From Occallatibacter savannae (lineage in GTDB: Bacteria > Acidobacteriota > Terriglobia > Terriglobales > Acidobacteriaceae): a stretch of 64,000 bases of DNA. Location: NCBI RefSeq assembly GCF_003131205.1, contig NZ_QFFY01000003.1, positions 731,663-795,662 on the forward strand, given 5' to 3'. This document shows, piece after piece, positions 1 to 9,311 of this stretch. Below the pieces are notes generated by a model. It saw only the letters and a list, made by a program, of their open reading frames with translations, made no database searches and was not told where the DNA came from. Position 1 is the stretch's first letter, and the number at the start of each line of letters is the position of its first letter. The translations under genes were made by a program, and so were the position numbers.

Positions 1-354
1 CTCCTGACGCGCGAGGCCATGGCGCTTTATTTGAACAAGTTGGCTCCCGGAGGAGTGCTCGCTTTCCACGTCACCAATCTGTACCTGGACCTTTCTCCAG
101 TGCTGGGCAATCTCGCCAGCGAGGCGCATCTAGCCTCGTGGAGCGAGGACGATTCTTCCATCTCGCCGCAGGAATCCAGCGAAGGAAAGTTTGCCTCGCA
201 CTGGATCGTGATGGCGCGCAGCGAGAACGACCTGGCATCCCTCGTGCACGAACAGCATTCCACTGCGCCATGGGTTCCGACGCCGCGCAGTCCGCATAGC
301 CGCGTCTGGACGGATGACTACTCCAACCTCCTGAGCGTGATCCGATGGAGATGA
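1..354 (+). CDS. spermidine/spermine synthase-like protein, 3' end only
   Basis: The gene enters from the left edge: the frame is open from base 1 and 117 residues are visible. They match the C-terminal end of the large acidobacterial proteins in which a membrane transporter-like half is fused to a spermidine-synthase methyltransferase-like half. Recognisable pieces are LLTREAM near the start, APGGVLAFHV (a Rossmann strand) and the closing TDDYSNLLSVIRW typical of these proteins. The catalytic part lies outside the window, so whether it makes polyamines cannot be judged; many family members have no known substrate. Confidence 0.7.
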   Translation, partial: LLTREAMALYLNKLAPGGVLAFHVTNLYLDLSPVLGNLASEAHLASWSEDDSSISPQESSEGKFASHWIVMARSENDLASLVHEQHSTAPWVPTPRSPHSRVWTDDYSNLLSVIRWR

Positions 355-457
355 CTGCGAACACGGCAATGCTGCACAGTTCTCATCCTCGAAAACAAGT
401 AAGCTACGGTCAGATTTTCTGGATTTTGAGAGAGAAGAGGAAAGTGATTGCATGCGA

Positions 458-534
458 TGGTCGGGGCGGAGGGATTCGAACCCCCGACCCTCTGCTCCCA
501 AAGCAGATGCGCTACCAGACTGCGCTACGCCCCG
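458..534 (-). tRNA. tRNA-Pro (anticodon TGG)
   Basis: The minus strand folds as a full cloverleaf. The acceptor arm CGGGGCG/CGCCCCG pairs 528-534 with 462-468, the T-arm carries GGTTCGAATCC, and the anticodon stem TCTGC/GCAGA encloses the loop TTTGGGA, giving anticodon TGG. The discriminator is A at 461 and the 3' CCA is encoded at 458-460. Confidence 0.95.
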
Positions 535-597
535 ACGTCGTTCTCTCGATTGTATCGCGGAACAGGATTGAGCCGAAAACGTGCACGCAGGCACGAG

Positions 598-1158
598 TTA
601 CCGAATGATCGTGTGCTGGTTGAGCCAGATGAGCAGCCAGACGAACACCGCAATAGGAATGGCGAAGACGATGGCGATCGCGCAGATCAGCGCAGCGAGG
701 AAGGCCCAGTCCTTCCAGGTGTGACGGCGTGGCTGGCCGATGTGCCGCTGCATGAGTTGGTAGTTGCGCCGGTTCGGTTTGAAGGCGATGTCAAAAGCAT
801 CGCCGATCAGCGGAATGGATCCGACCAGCACGCCGATTCCGACGTTGACGGCCATGCGCGCCAGAGCGACATACGGAACCCCCCGCGTCCAGGCGGCAAT
901 GGGAATCACGAGCGACAGCAGCCCGGCGATCACGTCACCGAGGCCCGGCACCAGGCCGATGATGCCGTCGATGCCGAACCGGAAGCCGGTGAACGGGATG
1001 CGAAACGCCTCATCGAGCAGGATTTCGAGTCCGCGCAGCGTCTCATCGCGGAAGATCCACGCGCCCCTCTCCCATCTCTCCGAGGGAACGATCGTGCCGT
1101 CGGCGGGCGCGCCCGGCAGGCAGTTGATTCGGGGCGAGTTGGCCTTCGGAGCGGGCAT
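598..1158 (-). CDS. DUF4112 domain membrane protein
   Basis: A 186-residue protein of the DUF4112 family, whose function is unknown. The family core is clear: LDEAFRIPFTGFRFGIDGII, then LVPGLGDVIAGLLSL, a hydrophobic stretch, GSIPLIGDAFDIAFKPNRRN, and a C-terminal hydrophobic segment (about residues 150-175) rich in Ala/Ile/Val. The two Gly-Asp turns (PGLGD and PLIGD) are the family hallmark. Two or three membrane segments are likely. It lies alone between tRNA-Pro and tRNA-His and reads against the tRNA-His gene. Assignment to the family is secure; no role can be inferred. Confidence 0.85.
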   Translation of the reverse strand: MPAPKANSPRINCLPGAPADGTIVPSERWERGAWIFRDETLRGLEILLDEAFRIPFTGFRFGIDGIIGLVPGLGDVIAGLLSLVIPIAAWTRGVPYVALARMAVNVGIGVLVGSIPLIGDAFDIAFKPNRRNYQLMQRHIGQPRRHTWKDWAFLAALICAIAIVFAIPIAVFVWLLIWLNQHTIIR

Positions 1159-1219
1159 AAACAGCTTGGATGCGCGGAGTTCGGGCTAATCTGGTTCGAT
1201 GCTACAATCAGAAGGGTAC

Positions 1220-1295
1220 GGCGGCTATAGTTCAGAGGCAGAACGCCTGACTGTGGCTCAGGATGTCGTGGGTTCGATCCCCACTAGCCGCCCCA
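1220..1295 (+). tRNA. tRNA-His (anticodon GTG)
   Basis: Cloverleaf with the histidine-specific extra 5' base: G-1 at 1220 opposite C73 at 1292, acceptor stem GCGGCTA (1221-1227) with TAGCCGC (1285-1291), and encoded CCA at 1293-1295. The anticodon loop is CTGTGGC, anticodon GTG. The G-1:C73 pair is the main identity element for histidyl-tRNA synthetase. The downstream hydrolase gene begins about 16 bases after the CCA. Confidence 0.95.
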
Positions 1296-1311
1296 ATGTG
1301 CTCGCCATCAA

Positions 1312-2403
1312 TTGGGCACTTCTGATGCCGACCAAGTGAGCCCAGAACCTCCCCAGAGTGACAATCTCGATGCTGCAGCGACCCTGCTGAAGGCTGGCCT
1401 GCGCCCGTTTGAGCCGCGGCGCGGGCTGCGCAACGCGCATTTGCAAACCATTATCGGCAACTACCTTAGGCGGCCTGCGTTTCGGGGAGAGACCGTGGCT
1501 GAGGCCATCGAAGTGGATGCGGCCGATGGCAGCCGCGTGATGTGCCACTGCAACTGGCAGCCTGAAACGGTGAGAGCGCAGCGGCTGACTGTGATCCTGG
1601 TGCACGGATTGGAGGGCTCGTCGGAGTCGCGCTACATTCGGGGTATCGCGAGCCGCGCGTGGGATGCGGGCTGCAACGTGGTCCGGATGAACATGCGCAA
1701 CTGCGGCAACACCGACCACCTTACGCCGACGCTCTACCACTCGGGCCTGTCGAACGATGTTGGCGCGGTGATTCGTCATTATGCTGCGCAATTCAACCTG
1801 GAACGCGTGGCCCTGGTCGGCTACTCGATGGGCGGAAACCTGGTGCTCAAGCTTGCCGGCGAATGGGGCAACAAGGCTCCGCTGTACGCGGTTGCGACGG
1901 TATGCCCGGCGATCGATCTTGCGGCCGGATCGGACGCGCTGCACGAGCCCGCGAATCGGATCTACGAGTGGCACTTTCTGCGCGGACTGATGCGGCGCTA
2001 CCGGCGCAAGGCTTCGCTTTATCCGCAGGTCTACGGCAACGACGGCGTAGGTCCGATCCGGTCTCTGCGGCAGTTCGACAATGAGATCGTTGCGCGCCAC
2101 TGCGGATTTCGCGATGCAGATGACTACTACTATCGTGCGGCCAGCGCGCGTGTGGTGGACAAGATCGCTGTTCCTACACTGATTCTGCGCGCCGTCGATG
2201 ATCCCTTTGTGCGCATGACCACGGAGACGCGCGTGAAGCTGCTCGCGAATCCCCATATTCTGCTGGTGGAAACTGCGCATGGCGGGCATTGCGCTTACCT
2301 GTCGCGCGATCGCGGAGAGGACATCCACTGGGCTGAGGCGAGTGTGGTCCAGTATCTGACGCGATCGGCAGAGCAGCCGGCGGGCAAATCGAATGGAAGC
2401 TGA
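1312..2403 (+). CDS. YheT-family alpha/beta-hydrolase
   Basis: A 363-residue alpha/beta-hydrolase of the YheT/COG0429 type. Seen: the family N-terminal block LRNAHLQTI, the oxyanion-hole motif HGLEGSSES (H98), the nucleophile elbow GYSMGG with Ser172, an acidic pair AVDDPF (D296/D297) and the closing HGGHC with His323/His326. These supply a complete Ser-Asp-His triad. The family acts on esters or lipids in the cytoplasm, but the natural substrate is not established. The first usable start is TTG at 1312; GTG at 1336 is an alternative, and neither has a strong ribosome-binding site. The stop overlaps the start of the next gene, suggesting translational coupling. Confidence 0.85.
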   Translation: MGTSDADQVSPEPPQSDNLDAAATLLKAGLRPFEPRRGLRNAHLQTIIGNYLRRPAFRGETVAEAIEVDAADGSRVMCHCNWQPETVRAQRLTVILVHGLEGSSESRYIRGIASRAWDAGCNVVRMNMRNCGNTDHLTPTLYHSGLSNDVGAVIRHYAAQFNLERVALVGYSMGGNLVLKLAGEWGNKAPLYAVATVCPAIDLAAGSDALHEPANRIYEWHFLRGLMRRYRRKASLYPQVYGNDGVGPIRSLRQFDNEIVARHCGFRDADDYYYRAASARVVDKIAVPTLILRAVDDPFVRMTTETRVKLLANPHILLVETAHGGHCAYLSRDRGEDIHWAEASVVQYLTRSAEQPAGKSNGS

Positions 2404-2947
2404 CTGGGAGTTCGAGATCGGAGTCGGTGCGCCCGTCATCGAGGCGAGATGGAGCGGCTTCGTTGACCTGCGTGCGCATCCTGAGCGAGTTTCAGAGTTG
2501 AGCGAATGTCGCGATCTGCCGGGGTTGGCGGAGGCTCTGGTGCGATTGAATGCATCCGGCTCGCCGGTCTGGACGAGCAAAACCGATGTCTTCCCGCCCG
2601 AGCACATCGATGCGGACGAGATCGATGCGTCGGCTGAAGAGGCGGCCAGTGCAATCGCCTGTTACATTGATATGCTGCCCAGCGACGGATCCGCATGGGG
2701 CAATGCCCACGCCGCGGAACAAACATGCAGGAAGCTCTGCGCGAGCCTGAGGATCATTCCGCTGTCACGCTGCCGAGTCGACGTGGTCGCGCGAAGGGCA
2801 ATGTTGGGCGATGCCGAGGGCCTGGGGGCCACCGTCTACTTCACAGCGTGCGGCGAGGCGAGTTCAGATGCCAACGTACGGCTCGGTGCGTGTCTGAACG
2901 CCTTCGTCGACAATTTACTGTCTCTCAATTTCGCCTCGCGGAGTTAG
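2393..2947 (+). CDS. unknown protein coupled to the YheT-type hydrolase
   Basis: A 184-residue, mildly acidic soluble protein with no signal peptide or membrane segment and no motif I recognise. It starts on an ATG inside the last codons of the upstream hydrolase (11-bp overlap), so the two are almost certainly cotranscribed and translationally coupled. Four cysteines lie in the C-terminal half (for example ETCRKLC-like spacing near residue 110 and a lone Cys near 152), but they do not form a convincing metal site. A convergent hairpin terminator follows at 2974. Codon use looks like that of the neighbours. The call as a real gene rests on the overlap and frame length. Confidence 0.6.
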   Translation: MEADWEFEIGVGAPVIEARWSGFVDLRAHPERVSELSECRDLPGLAEALVRLNASGSPVWTSKTDVFPPEHIDADEIDASAEEAASAIACYIDMLPSDGSAWGNAHAAEQTCRKLCASLRIIPLSRCRVDVVARRAMLGDAEGLGATVYFTACGEASSDANVRLGACLNAFVDNLLSLNFASRS

Positions 2948-2973
2948 TCAGGCGCGTTCCGGCCCCTGTAAGA

Positions 2974-3007
2974 AAGGGTCGGTAACTCGACCAGGAGTCC
3001 GACCCTT
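2974..3007. terminator. terminator between the unknown gene and gyrA
   Basis: Inverted repeat AAGGGTCGG / CCGACCCTT with a 16-nt loop between two convergent genes. On the minus strand it is followed by a short T-rich run (TTTCTTA), so it suits the end of gyrA best; it may also stop plus-strand transcription. Confidence 0.65.
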
Positions 3008-3027
3008 CCGCACGACTTCAAGACTCA

Positions 3028-5862
3028 CTACTGAATCAATGTTCCCTGTTCGTCTTCCTTGCCGTTAACTTCGTCCGGTGGGATGATCACGGCCGCTGCG
3101 ACCTTGTCATCCGCTTCGAGGTTCAGCAGGCGTACGCCCTGGGTATTGCGGCCGGCCGAGCGCACGGTGTTGGTGTCGATGCGGATGATCTTGCCCCACT
3201 GGCTGATGACCATCAGCTCCGAGGTTTCGTTCACTAGCAGGATCGAAGTCGTCTTGCCGACCTTCGGAGTGGCTTTCAGGTTGGTAACGCCCTGCGCGCC
3301 GCGCGCGGTGAGCCGGTATTCGTCGACATCCGTCCGCTTGCCGAATCCGTTCTCTGTCACGGTGAGGATGCGGGACTGCGTGACGCAGAGTTTCTCGTCG
3401 AGGTCCTTGAGCGCCGACACCGCATCATCGAGAGCCTTCTCAGCCTTCTTCTCTTTGTCTTTCAGCTTTTCGTTCTCGGGATCACCGTTGCGGCGGTCTT
3501 CGCGCGCCTTCTGCAACGCATCCTTCGCATCAGAGTAGGCCTTACGTAGCGACTTGAGTTTGTCCGTCAGGTTGCGAGCCTTGGCGCACTCATCGCGTTC
3601 CTGGTCGCGTGCTTCGTCGGAGTCAGTGATGGCAGCGCCGATGACATAGTCGCCCTTTTTAAGCGAGATGCCCTTGTTGCCTGCGGCATTGCGGCCCATC
3701 GGGCGCAGACCGATTCCGCTGCGCTCAGGATCGTACTCTTCCTGAAAGCGGATCGCCATCCCTTCTCGAGTGGCGATAAAGATGGTCTGCTTGCCGTTGG
3801 TAATGCCTGCAGTGACCAGGTCGTCGTCCTTGTCGAGGTTGATGGCGATGATGCCGCGCGCCATCACATTGGAGAAGTCCTTCAGCGGAGTTTTCTTCAC
3901 TACGCCATTGCGCGTGGCGAAGAAGATGTACTTGCCTTCCTCTTCCAGGTCGCGTACGGGCAGGATGGTGCGGACGTTCTCGCCGGGCTGCAGGCTCAGC
4001 AAGCTGGCGATCGACTTGCCCTTGCCCGCCGCACCCACGTCGGGAATCTCGTACACCTTGAGCCAGTACACGCGCCCCGTGTTTGTAAAGCAGAGCAGGT
4101 ACGCGTGCGTCGAGTCGATGATGAGCTGCGAGACAAAATCTTCTTCGCGCGTCTTCATCCCCGTACGGCCCGTGCCTCCGCGACGCTGCTGACGATAGAT
4201 TGAGATGGGCGTCCGCTTCAGGTATCCCTGGTGCGATACGGTGACAGCCACCTGCTCGTCGGCGATCAGGTCTTCAAGCTGAATTTCGGCCGACTCATCG
4301 ATGATCTGCGTGCGGCGCTCGTCGCCGTACTTGTCGCGGACTGCTTCCAGTTCTTTAACGATCACGTTGCGCAGCTTTTTATCGCTGGCGAGAATCGCTT
4401 CGTACTCAGCGATCTTCTCGCGAATCTCCCTCATCTCATTCAGAATCTCGTCGACTGAGAGCTGCGTCAGGCGATAGAGCTGCAATTCGAGAATCGCATC
4501 AACCTGCCGCAAAGAGAGGCCGCGTTCTTCGTTTGGCAGCCGCTCGCGATCGAGGTTGATGACGATCTCGGTGCCCTTGCCCCACGCGTACAGGTTTTCT
4601 CGTGCTTCTGCGCGCGAACCGGATGCGCGAATGATCTTGATAACCGTATCGAGATTATCGAGAGCAATCTTGTAGCCTTCGAGGATGTGTTCGCGCTCAC
4701 GCGCCTTGCGCAGCAGGTACACGGTCCGGCGTTGCACCACGTCAATGCGGTGGTCGACAAACGCGCGAATCGCGGAATCGAGACCCAGTTCCTTCGGCTG
4801 GCCGTTGAGCACCGCAAGCAGGATCATGGAGAAGCTCTCCTGCATCTGCGTGTGCTTGTGAAGCTGGTTGAGAATGATCTCCGGCTGCGCGCCGCGCTTG
4901 AGTTCGATCACGATGCGCATGCCGTCGCGGTCGCTCTCGTCGCGCACATCGCCGATGTCGTCGATCACTTTTTCGGTCACCAGCTCTGCGATTCGCTCGA
5001 TGAGCTTCGATTTGTTGACCTGATAGGGGATCTCCGTGACGATGATCGCCTGTCGTTCCTTCGTGATGCTTTCAATCGCCGCCTTGGCGCGCATCATAAA
5101 GCGGCCGCGGCCCGTCTTGTAGGCTTGCGCGATCCCCGCGCGACCGTATAGGAATCCGCCGGTCGGGAAGTCTGGGCCTTGAACGTGCTTCAAAATCTCG
5201 GCGAGCCCAGCTTTGGGGTTTTTGACCACCTCAATCGTGGCGTTCACGATTTCGGTGAGGTTGTGCGGCGGAATGTTCGTCGCCATGCCTACGGCGATGC
5301 CGCTCGATCCGTTCACCAGAAGGTTCGGGATGCGTGTCGGCAAAACCGAAGGCTCCTGCGTCGACTCGTCGTAGTTAGGAACGAAGTCGACCGTCTCCAT
5401 GTCGATGTCGGCCAGCAGCTCGCCGGTCACGCGCATCATGCGGCACTCGGTGTAACGCATGGCAGCCGGCGGGTCGCCATCGACCGAACCGAAATTGCCC
5501 TGGCCGTCAACGAGCGGATAACGCAGCGAAAACGGCTGCGCCATACGCACCAGCGTGTCGTAGATGGCAGAGTCGCCGTGCGGGTGATACACACCCATCG
5601 CCTGACCGACAACCTTCGCGCACTTTGTGTATTTCTTGTTGTACTCGAGCCCCATCTCGCTCATGGTGTAGAGCACGCGACGATGCACGGGCTTCAATCC
5701 ATCGCGGGCGTCAGGAAGAGCGCGCCCGATGATCACCGACATCGAGTAGTCGAGATACGACCGGCGCATCTCCTCTTCGATATTGATCGGGATCAGATTC
5801 GTGTTATCGCGTGGTGGCGTACCGCCATCAAGGGGGAGCTGGGGGTTCTTATCGTCTGCCAT
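3028..5862 (-). CDS. gyrA: DNA gyrase subunit A with coiled-coil insert
   Basis: Catalytic subunit of DNA gyrase, which introduces negative supercoils as a GyrA2GyrB2 tetramer. Numbered from the upstream TTG at 5874: the quinolone-determining region has [10 protein letters not shown] with Ser102 and Asp106 as in sensitive enzymes, and the DNA-cleaving Tyr141 lies in AAMRYTE. The breakage-reunion domain runs to about 530. The gyrase-specific GyrA box QRRGGTG (563-569) separates this from ParC. The C-terminal beta-pinwheel is interrupted at about 752-828 by a charged, helix-forming insert rich in Lys/Glu/Ala. The start is set at ATG 5862 (MADDKN); TTG 5874 adds four residues and is possible. 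gyrB is not nearby. Confidence 0.97.
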   Translation of the reverse strand: MADDKNPQLPLDGGTPPRDNTNLIPINIEEEMRRSYLDYSMSVIIGRALPDARDGLKPVHRRVLYTMSEMGLEYNKKYTKCAKVVGQAMGVYHPHGDSAIYDTLVRMAQPFSLRYPLVDGQGNFGSVDGDPPAAMRYTECRMMRVTGELLADIDMETVDFVPNYDESTQEPSVLPTRIPNLLVNGSSGIAVGMATNIPPHNLTEIVNATIEVVKNPKAGLAEILKHVQGPDFPTGGFLYGRAGIAQAYKTGRGRFMMRAKAAIESITKERQAIIVTEIPYQVNKSKLIERIAELVTEKVIDDIGDVRDESDRDGMRIVIELKRGAQPEIILNQLHKHTQMQESFSMILLAVLNGQPKELGLDSAIRAFVDHRIDVVQRRTVYLLRKAREREHILEGYKIALDNLDTVIKIIRASGSRAEARENLYAWGKGTEIVINLDRERLPNEERGLSLRQVDAILELQLYRLTQLSVDEILNEMREIREKIAEYEAILASDKKLRNVIVKELEAVRDKYGDERRTQIIDESAEIQLEDLIADEQVAVTVSHQGYLKRTPISIYRQQRRGGTGRTGMKTREEDFVSQLIIDSTHAYLLCFTNTGRVYWLKVYEIPDVGAAGKGKSIASLLSLQPGENVRTILPVRDLEEEGKYIFFATRNGVVKKTPLKDFSNVMARGIIAINLDKDDDLVTAGITNGKQTIFIATREGMAIRFQEEYDPERSGIGLRPMGRNAAGNKGISLKKGDYVIGAAITDSDEARDQERDECAKARNLTDKLKSLRKAYSDAKDALQKAREDRRNGDPENEKLKDKEKKAEKALDDAVSALKDLDEKLCVTQSRILTVTENGFGKRTDVDEYRLTARGAQGVTNLKATPKVGKTTSILLVNETSELMVISQWGKIIRIDTNTVRSAGRNTQGVRLLNLEADDKVAAAVIIPPDEVNGKEDEQGTLIQ

Positions 5863-5941
5863 AGAGGTCGTCAAGCCCGCTGAAGAGGCGGCAAAAAGTC
5901 ACCGGAAAAAGCAGGACCGGAATTCTTCGGGCTACACGCCT

Positions 5942-5971
5942 ATTTTACCCTTCGAGGGCCGCAATCAGCAA
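5942..5971 (-). promoter_or_regulatory. candidate sigma70 promoter of gyrA
   Basis: Minus-strand TTGCTG (5966-5971), an 18-bp spacer and TAAAAT (5942-5947), about 80 bp ahead of the gyrA ATG. The -10 box matches consensus at five of six positions, the -35 at three. Suggested by sequence only. Confidence 0.4.
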
Positions 5972-6101
5972 CTCAGGATTCGATATTTAAGTTCCCATTT
6001 TTCTTCAGCTTGCGAGACGCCCGTAAACCGTCTGGATGACCTATTTCAGACTTCCCTTGGAGGACGGTTTTCCACATCGGAAGCGGGCCCTTTAGCATCG
6101 C

Positions 6102-7355
6102 TCAGCGCGCCACTCTCCAGGGCGAGGTCGTGGTCCACGTCGCGAGTTGCTGCCGCGCCCAGTCGGTTGATTTGTCCTTGTGGCACGACGTGCATGGATT
6201 AGGGATTCCGGACCTCTCCGTGTCGTCCGGCGTAATGAAACGGAACGTGTGCGCAGCCACGTAGTTGTCCTTGATGGTCTGCTCGATGCGCGGCATGTGG
6301 CACGCCGTGCACAGGCTGCCGGCGCTGTTTGCGGAGTGGTGCGTATGCTCACTCACCGTGCCGCGCAGGCCCGCCGGGTTCTGCTTCGTGTGGCAGCCAA
6401 GGCAGAGCGCGTTGCCGCTTACCGGCAGGTTGGACACCACGCTGCTGTGCACTTCGTGGCAATCGAAACAGCGGAGCTGGCGGTGATACATGTTGCTCTG
6501 CACAAAGTCGTTGCCCTGCATCCGATTCTTGTGCGACGTGAGGTCGGCGTACTGGAAGAAGTTCGTCGTACCGGGTTTCGTCTCCTCAAGCTGCCAGTAG
6601 TCCGCCAGCCGCTCTCCGGCTGTGAACCCGACCGGCCAGTCGAAGTACTTGCCCTCAATTGGGTTCTTCAGCGGACGGCCCTGGCTGTGGCACTGGATGC
6701 AGACATCGTTGGCACGCACAAAGTCCAGCTTGTCGGGATTCACGATGTTCGATTTGGTCGCATGCGCCACATGCTCACTGCCGGGCCCGTGACACTTTTC
6801 GCAGCCTACGTTCCACTCCGTCACCTGCTTGGTGTGCACGTCGTAGTTCACCGAGTGACAGCCGTCGCAGGTTGGCCCGGTGGGGCGGTCGAAGTTCGTG
6901 GGGCCATAGTACGGCACCCACCAGTCTGTGCCCGCTTCCACGTGGTAGGCCAGCCATTTCTTCTTGGCAACGTCCCACTGCGCCGGCAATGGGAAGTAGT
7001 CATCTCCTCGCTTGGCGAAATAGCGCTGCTTGAAGCGGCCGCCGTACGTGAACGCAACATCGTCCAGAGTGAAGGTTCGAACCGGGTCAGGATGCGCGAA
7101 GTCGCCGACGACTGCTTCCGGATGCTGCTTCGGATCCAGAAGAATGTTCGCCATCCGACTCTTCTTCCAGCCGTTGTACTGCTCGAGGTGACAGGTTTTA
7201 CAGGCGTCAGAACCAACGTAGTGCCGTGCTGGCGACGAGGCCGGCTTCTCCGCGGCGCTGGAAGGTGAGTTCTGAGCGCGCGCTGCGCTTCCAGCAAAAA
7301 CCAGGAGCAAGACGCATGCGGCAGCCGACAGCCAGTTTCGGAACAAGAACGTCAT
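6102..7355 (-). CDS. secreted octaheme c-type cytochrome
   Basis: A 417-residue exported multiheme cytochrome c. An N-terminal signal peptide (hydrophobic core about 9-22, ending ARA-Q) is followed by eight CXXCH heme-attachment motifs at about residues 52, 163, 185, 219, 296, 318, 349 and 388 (CKTCH, CDGCH, CEKCH, CIQCH, CFDCH, CLGCH, CTACH, CTSCH). Many free His residues could serve as distal ligands. Such proteins carry electrons in the periplasm or act as reductases; nothing shows which. Relatives I know of often continue into HEAT or TPR repeats after the last heme, whereas this one stops 25 residues later. The ccm maturation genes are outside the window. Confidence 0.88.
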   Translation of the reverse strand: MTFLFRNWLSAAACVLLLVFAGSAARAQNSPSSAAEKPASSPARHYVGSDACKTCHLEQYNGWKKSRMANILLDPKQHPEAVVGDFAHPDPVRTFTLDDVAFTYGGRFKQRYFAKRGDDYFPLPAQWDVAKKKWLAYHVEAGTDWWVPYYGPTNFDRPTGPTCDGCHSVNYDVHTKQVTEWNVGCEKCHGPGSEHVAHATKSNIVNPDKLDFVRANDVCIQCHSQGRPLKNPIEGKYFDWPVGFTAGERLADYWQLEETKPGTTNFFQYADLTSHKNRMQGNDFVQSNMYHRQLRCFDCHEVHSSVVSNLPVSGNALCLGCHTKQNPAGLRGTVSEHTHHSANSAGSLCTACHMPRIEQTIKDNYVAAHTFRFITPDDTERSGIPNPCTSCHKDKSTDWARQQLATWTTTSPWRVAR

Positions 7356-7392
7356 CGGGACCTCGATCGTTTCAGACTGCGATGACCAGTGT

Positions 7393-8619
7393 TCAGACGA
7401 GCCGGGGAAGGCTCATGATGCAAATGACTACTTGAAGGATAACCAACGACGTGGCGGCGACGATGAAGACCTTCCGCCGTTCGGATTCAAACGCGTCGGC
7501 GAAGACTCCGCCGATGAACGTCAGCAAAAACGGCAGAGCCCACAACGACGTATTCGCCGGAACGCCTTTGGTCACGAGGAGAAGGAGAACCGCCGTGCAG
7601 ATCAGAGGGGCCGTATTGCCGAAGTAGCGCGAGCGATTGACGCCGATATAGAGCAGAAAAGCCGCACCCGCCGCAACGATGATCCCGGTGATGGATGGGA
7701 AGGTGAAAAAACGCTTGACAGATTCGAGTGAAACGGAAAGGAACCCCGCCCCAGATCGGAAGACATAGCTGAAAGCGTCTGGCGACAACCCGTAACACGC
7801 AAACAGCAACGCAAGCGCTCCCGCCGAGGCAAGCAGCACAATGGGCAGAACCTGGCTGCGCCGGCCCTCCGCAATCCACAGCATCAATGCGAGCCCCAGC
7901 AAGGCCGCCACGGGAAGGGCTACGATGTGCCCGGCGGCGGCGATCCCCAGAACGACCGTAAGCAGGATGATGCGCGGACGCCACTTGCGCCGCGGGCCCT
8001 GCATCGCATGCGCGACCCCTATACAGGTGTAGATGCCACCATAGATGCCAAGCGCGGTCAGGATCTCGGGGCTTGGCGACAGGCAGGCCTTCAGCACGAG
8101 CGGCGAGAAGCAGTAGAGCGCCAACGCGACGTATCCGCCCATGTTACCGTAGAGTCGCCGCGTCACCCACCAGAGGCCGCCGCCGAGCACGACTCCCGCT
8201 GCAAGAAAAGGCAGGCGCAGGAGCAGAAGCACGTGCGTCATCTGGTGGCGAAGTTCCCAAGTGCTGAGCCCGGTACTTCCCTGCCCTCCATTGCCCTGAA
8301 ACACGCGATCCTCCGGCTTGCGGAACAGGTCAACGCCATGCTGCACGAGTAGATTCAGCGTGAGCGGGAGGCCTGCAATGCGATATGCCAGGATGCCGTC
8401 GCGAATGTTGCCGCAGGTGGTGTAGTAGCCCGCGAGAGGCGATGGCTTCTCCCACGTTTCGCGCCCGCAGCGCGCGTACTGATAATCGCGCTCAGAGAGC
8501 GTCTGGTGCCCGGCGACCAATAGGCCCTGTAGAAGAAAGAGCGCAAGCATCACCGCGGCGATACGCTGAGGCAGGTTGAAATGGAAGCGGCGGATGCGGG
8601 CGAATCGGGGTGTCATCAA
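7393..8619 (-). CDS. polytopic membrane protein, possible GT-C-like fold
   Basis: A 408-residue integral membrane protein with roughly nine to ten hydrophobic segments and a short basic N terminus. The first extracytoplasmic loop (about 45-125) carries an Arg/Asp-rich stretch and a Cys pair, as in membrane glycosyltransferases of the GT-C fold that use polyprenyl-phosphate sugars, but I see no certain catalytic Asp-Glu signature. The call is therefore a membrane protein of unknown function with weak resemblance to GT39/83-type proteins. It sits upstream of the cytochrome gene with a 37-bp gap, so the two may be cotranscribed. A second ATG three bases downstream is an equal start. Confidence 0.7.
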   Translation of the reverse strand: MMTPRFARIRRFHFNLPQRIAAVMLALFLLQGLLVAGHQTLSERDYQYARCGRETWEKPSPLAGYYTTCGNIRDGILAYRIAGLPLTLNLLVQHGVDLFRKPEDRVFQGNGGQGSTGLSTWELRHQMTHVLLLLRLPFLAAGVVLGGGLWWVTRRLYGNMGGYVALALYCFSPLVLKACLSPSPEILTALGIYGGIYTCIGVAHAMQGPRRKWRPRIILLTVVLGIAAAGHIVALPVAALLGLALMLWIAEGRRSQVLPIVLLASAGALALLFACYGLSPDAFSYVFRSGAGFLSVSLESVKRFFTFPSITGIIVAAGAAFLLYIGVNRSRYFGNTAPLICTAVLLLLVTKGVPANTSLWALPFLLTFIGGVFADAFESERRKVFIVAATSLVILQVVICIMSLPRLV

Positions 8620-8702
8620 AACGAGCGAACAGACCTATCCAGTCTAAATGGCCCAATTGAGCTGCCTATCCAGGATCACAGGCTCAGGCAAGGTAAGGTG
8701 CT

Positions 8703-9311
8703 ATGCTTCAGCATTCAGCGATGAGCACCGTCCACACCATCGGGCACTCCACGCATTCTTGCGAAGAGCTCACGCATGCATTGAAAGAAAATCGTATCGA
8801 AGTCCTGGTCGATATCCGATCCACTCCGTATTCCAGCTTCTCACCTCAGTTCGACCGTGAGCTTCTAAAGGAACGCCTGCAACAGTCAGGGATCAAGTAT
8901 CTCTTTCTCGGCGCTGAGCTCGGGGGACGCCCAGGAAGGTCAGATTACTACGATTCGCGCGGGCGGGCAGTCTACGGCCGAATGGTTTCAGATGTCGAAT
9001 TCACCGCCGGAATCGACCGATTGGAACGTGGAATGGGAGAATTCCGGGTCGCAATCATGTGCGGCGAAGAAGATCCAACTCATTGCCACCGCCGGCTTCT
9101 TGTCAGCCGAGTCCTGATTGAACGAGGGCACGACATCCTCCACATTCGTTCCAACGGCCGTATACAAACCGAGACGCAGCTTGCAACAGACTCGGGCATA
9201 GAGCTCATTGACTCACAACCTGCGCTGTTCGCAGAGATGGATCAGGATAGATGGAGATCTACAGCATCGGTTTCACACAAAAGAGCGCCGAAGGATTTTT
9301 CGAAACCTTAA
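8703..9311 (+). CDS. DUF488 protein, first of a tandem pair
   Basis: A 202-residue DUF488 protein. Family landmarks: IGHSTHSCEEL near the N terminus, the acidic LVDIRSTPYSSFSPQFDRE block, LGAELGGRP, and the C-terminal CGEEDPTHCHRRLL motif with its Cys-x(6)-Cys-His-Arg cluster. Biochemical function is unknown; the conserved Arg/Asp and Cys-His residues look like an active site. ATG 8703 is preferred because AAGGT lies just upstream; ATG 8721 (MSTVHTIGH) is the alternative. The last 20 residues are read out of frame through the start of the second DUF488 gene (61-bp overlap). It is the first gene of a three-gene cassette. Confidence 0.85.
   Translation: MLQHSAMSTVHTIGHSTHSCEELTHALKENRIEVLVDIRSTPYSSFSPQFDRELLKERLQQSGIKYLFLGAELGGRPGRSDYYDSRGRAVYGRMVSDVEFTAGIDRLERGMGEFRVAIMCGEEDPTHCHRRLLVSRVLIERGHDILHIRSNGRIQTETQLATDSGIELIDSQPALFAEMDQDRWRSTASVSHKRAPKDFSKP

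Noticed and set aside
1258..2607. 449-codon minus-strand frame
   Set aside because: Antisense to the YheT-type hydrolase, whose motifs are unambiguous; begins inside the tRNA-His region.
6180..7268. 362-codon plus-strand frame
   Set aside because: Antisense to the octaheme cytochrome with its eight CXXCH motifs.
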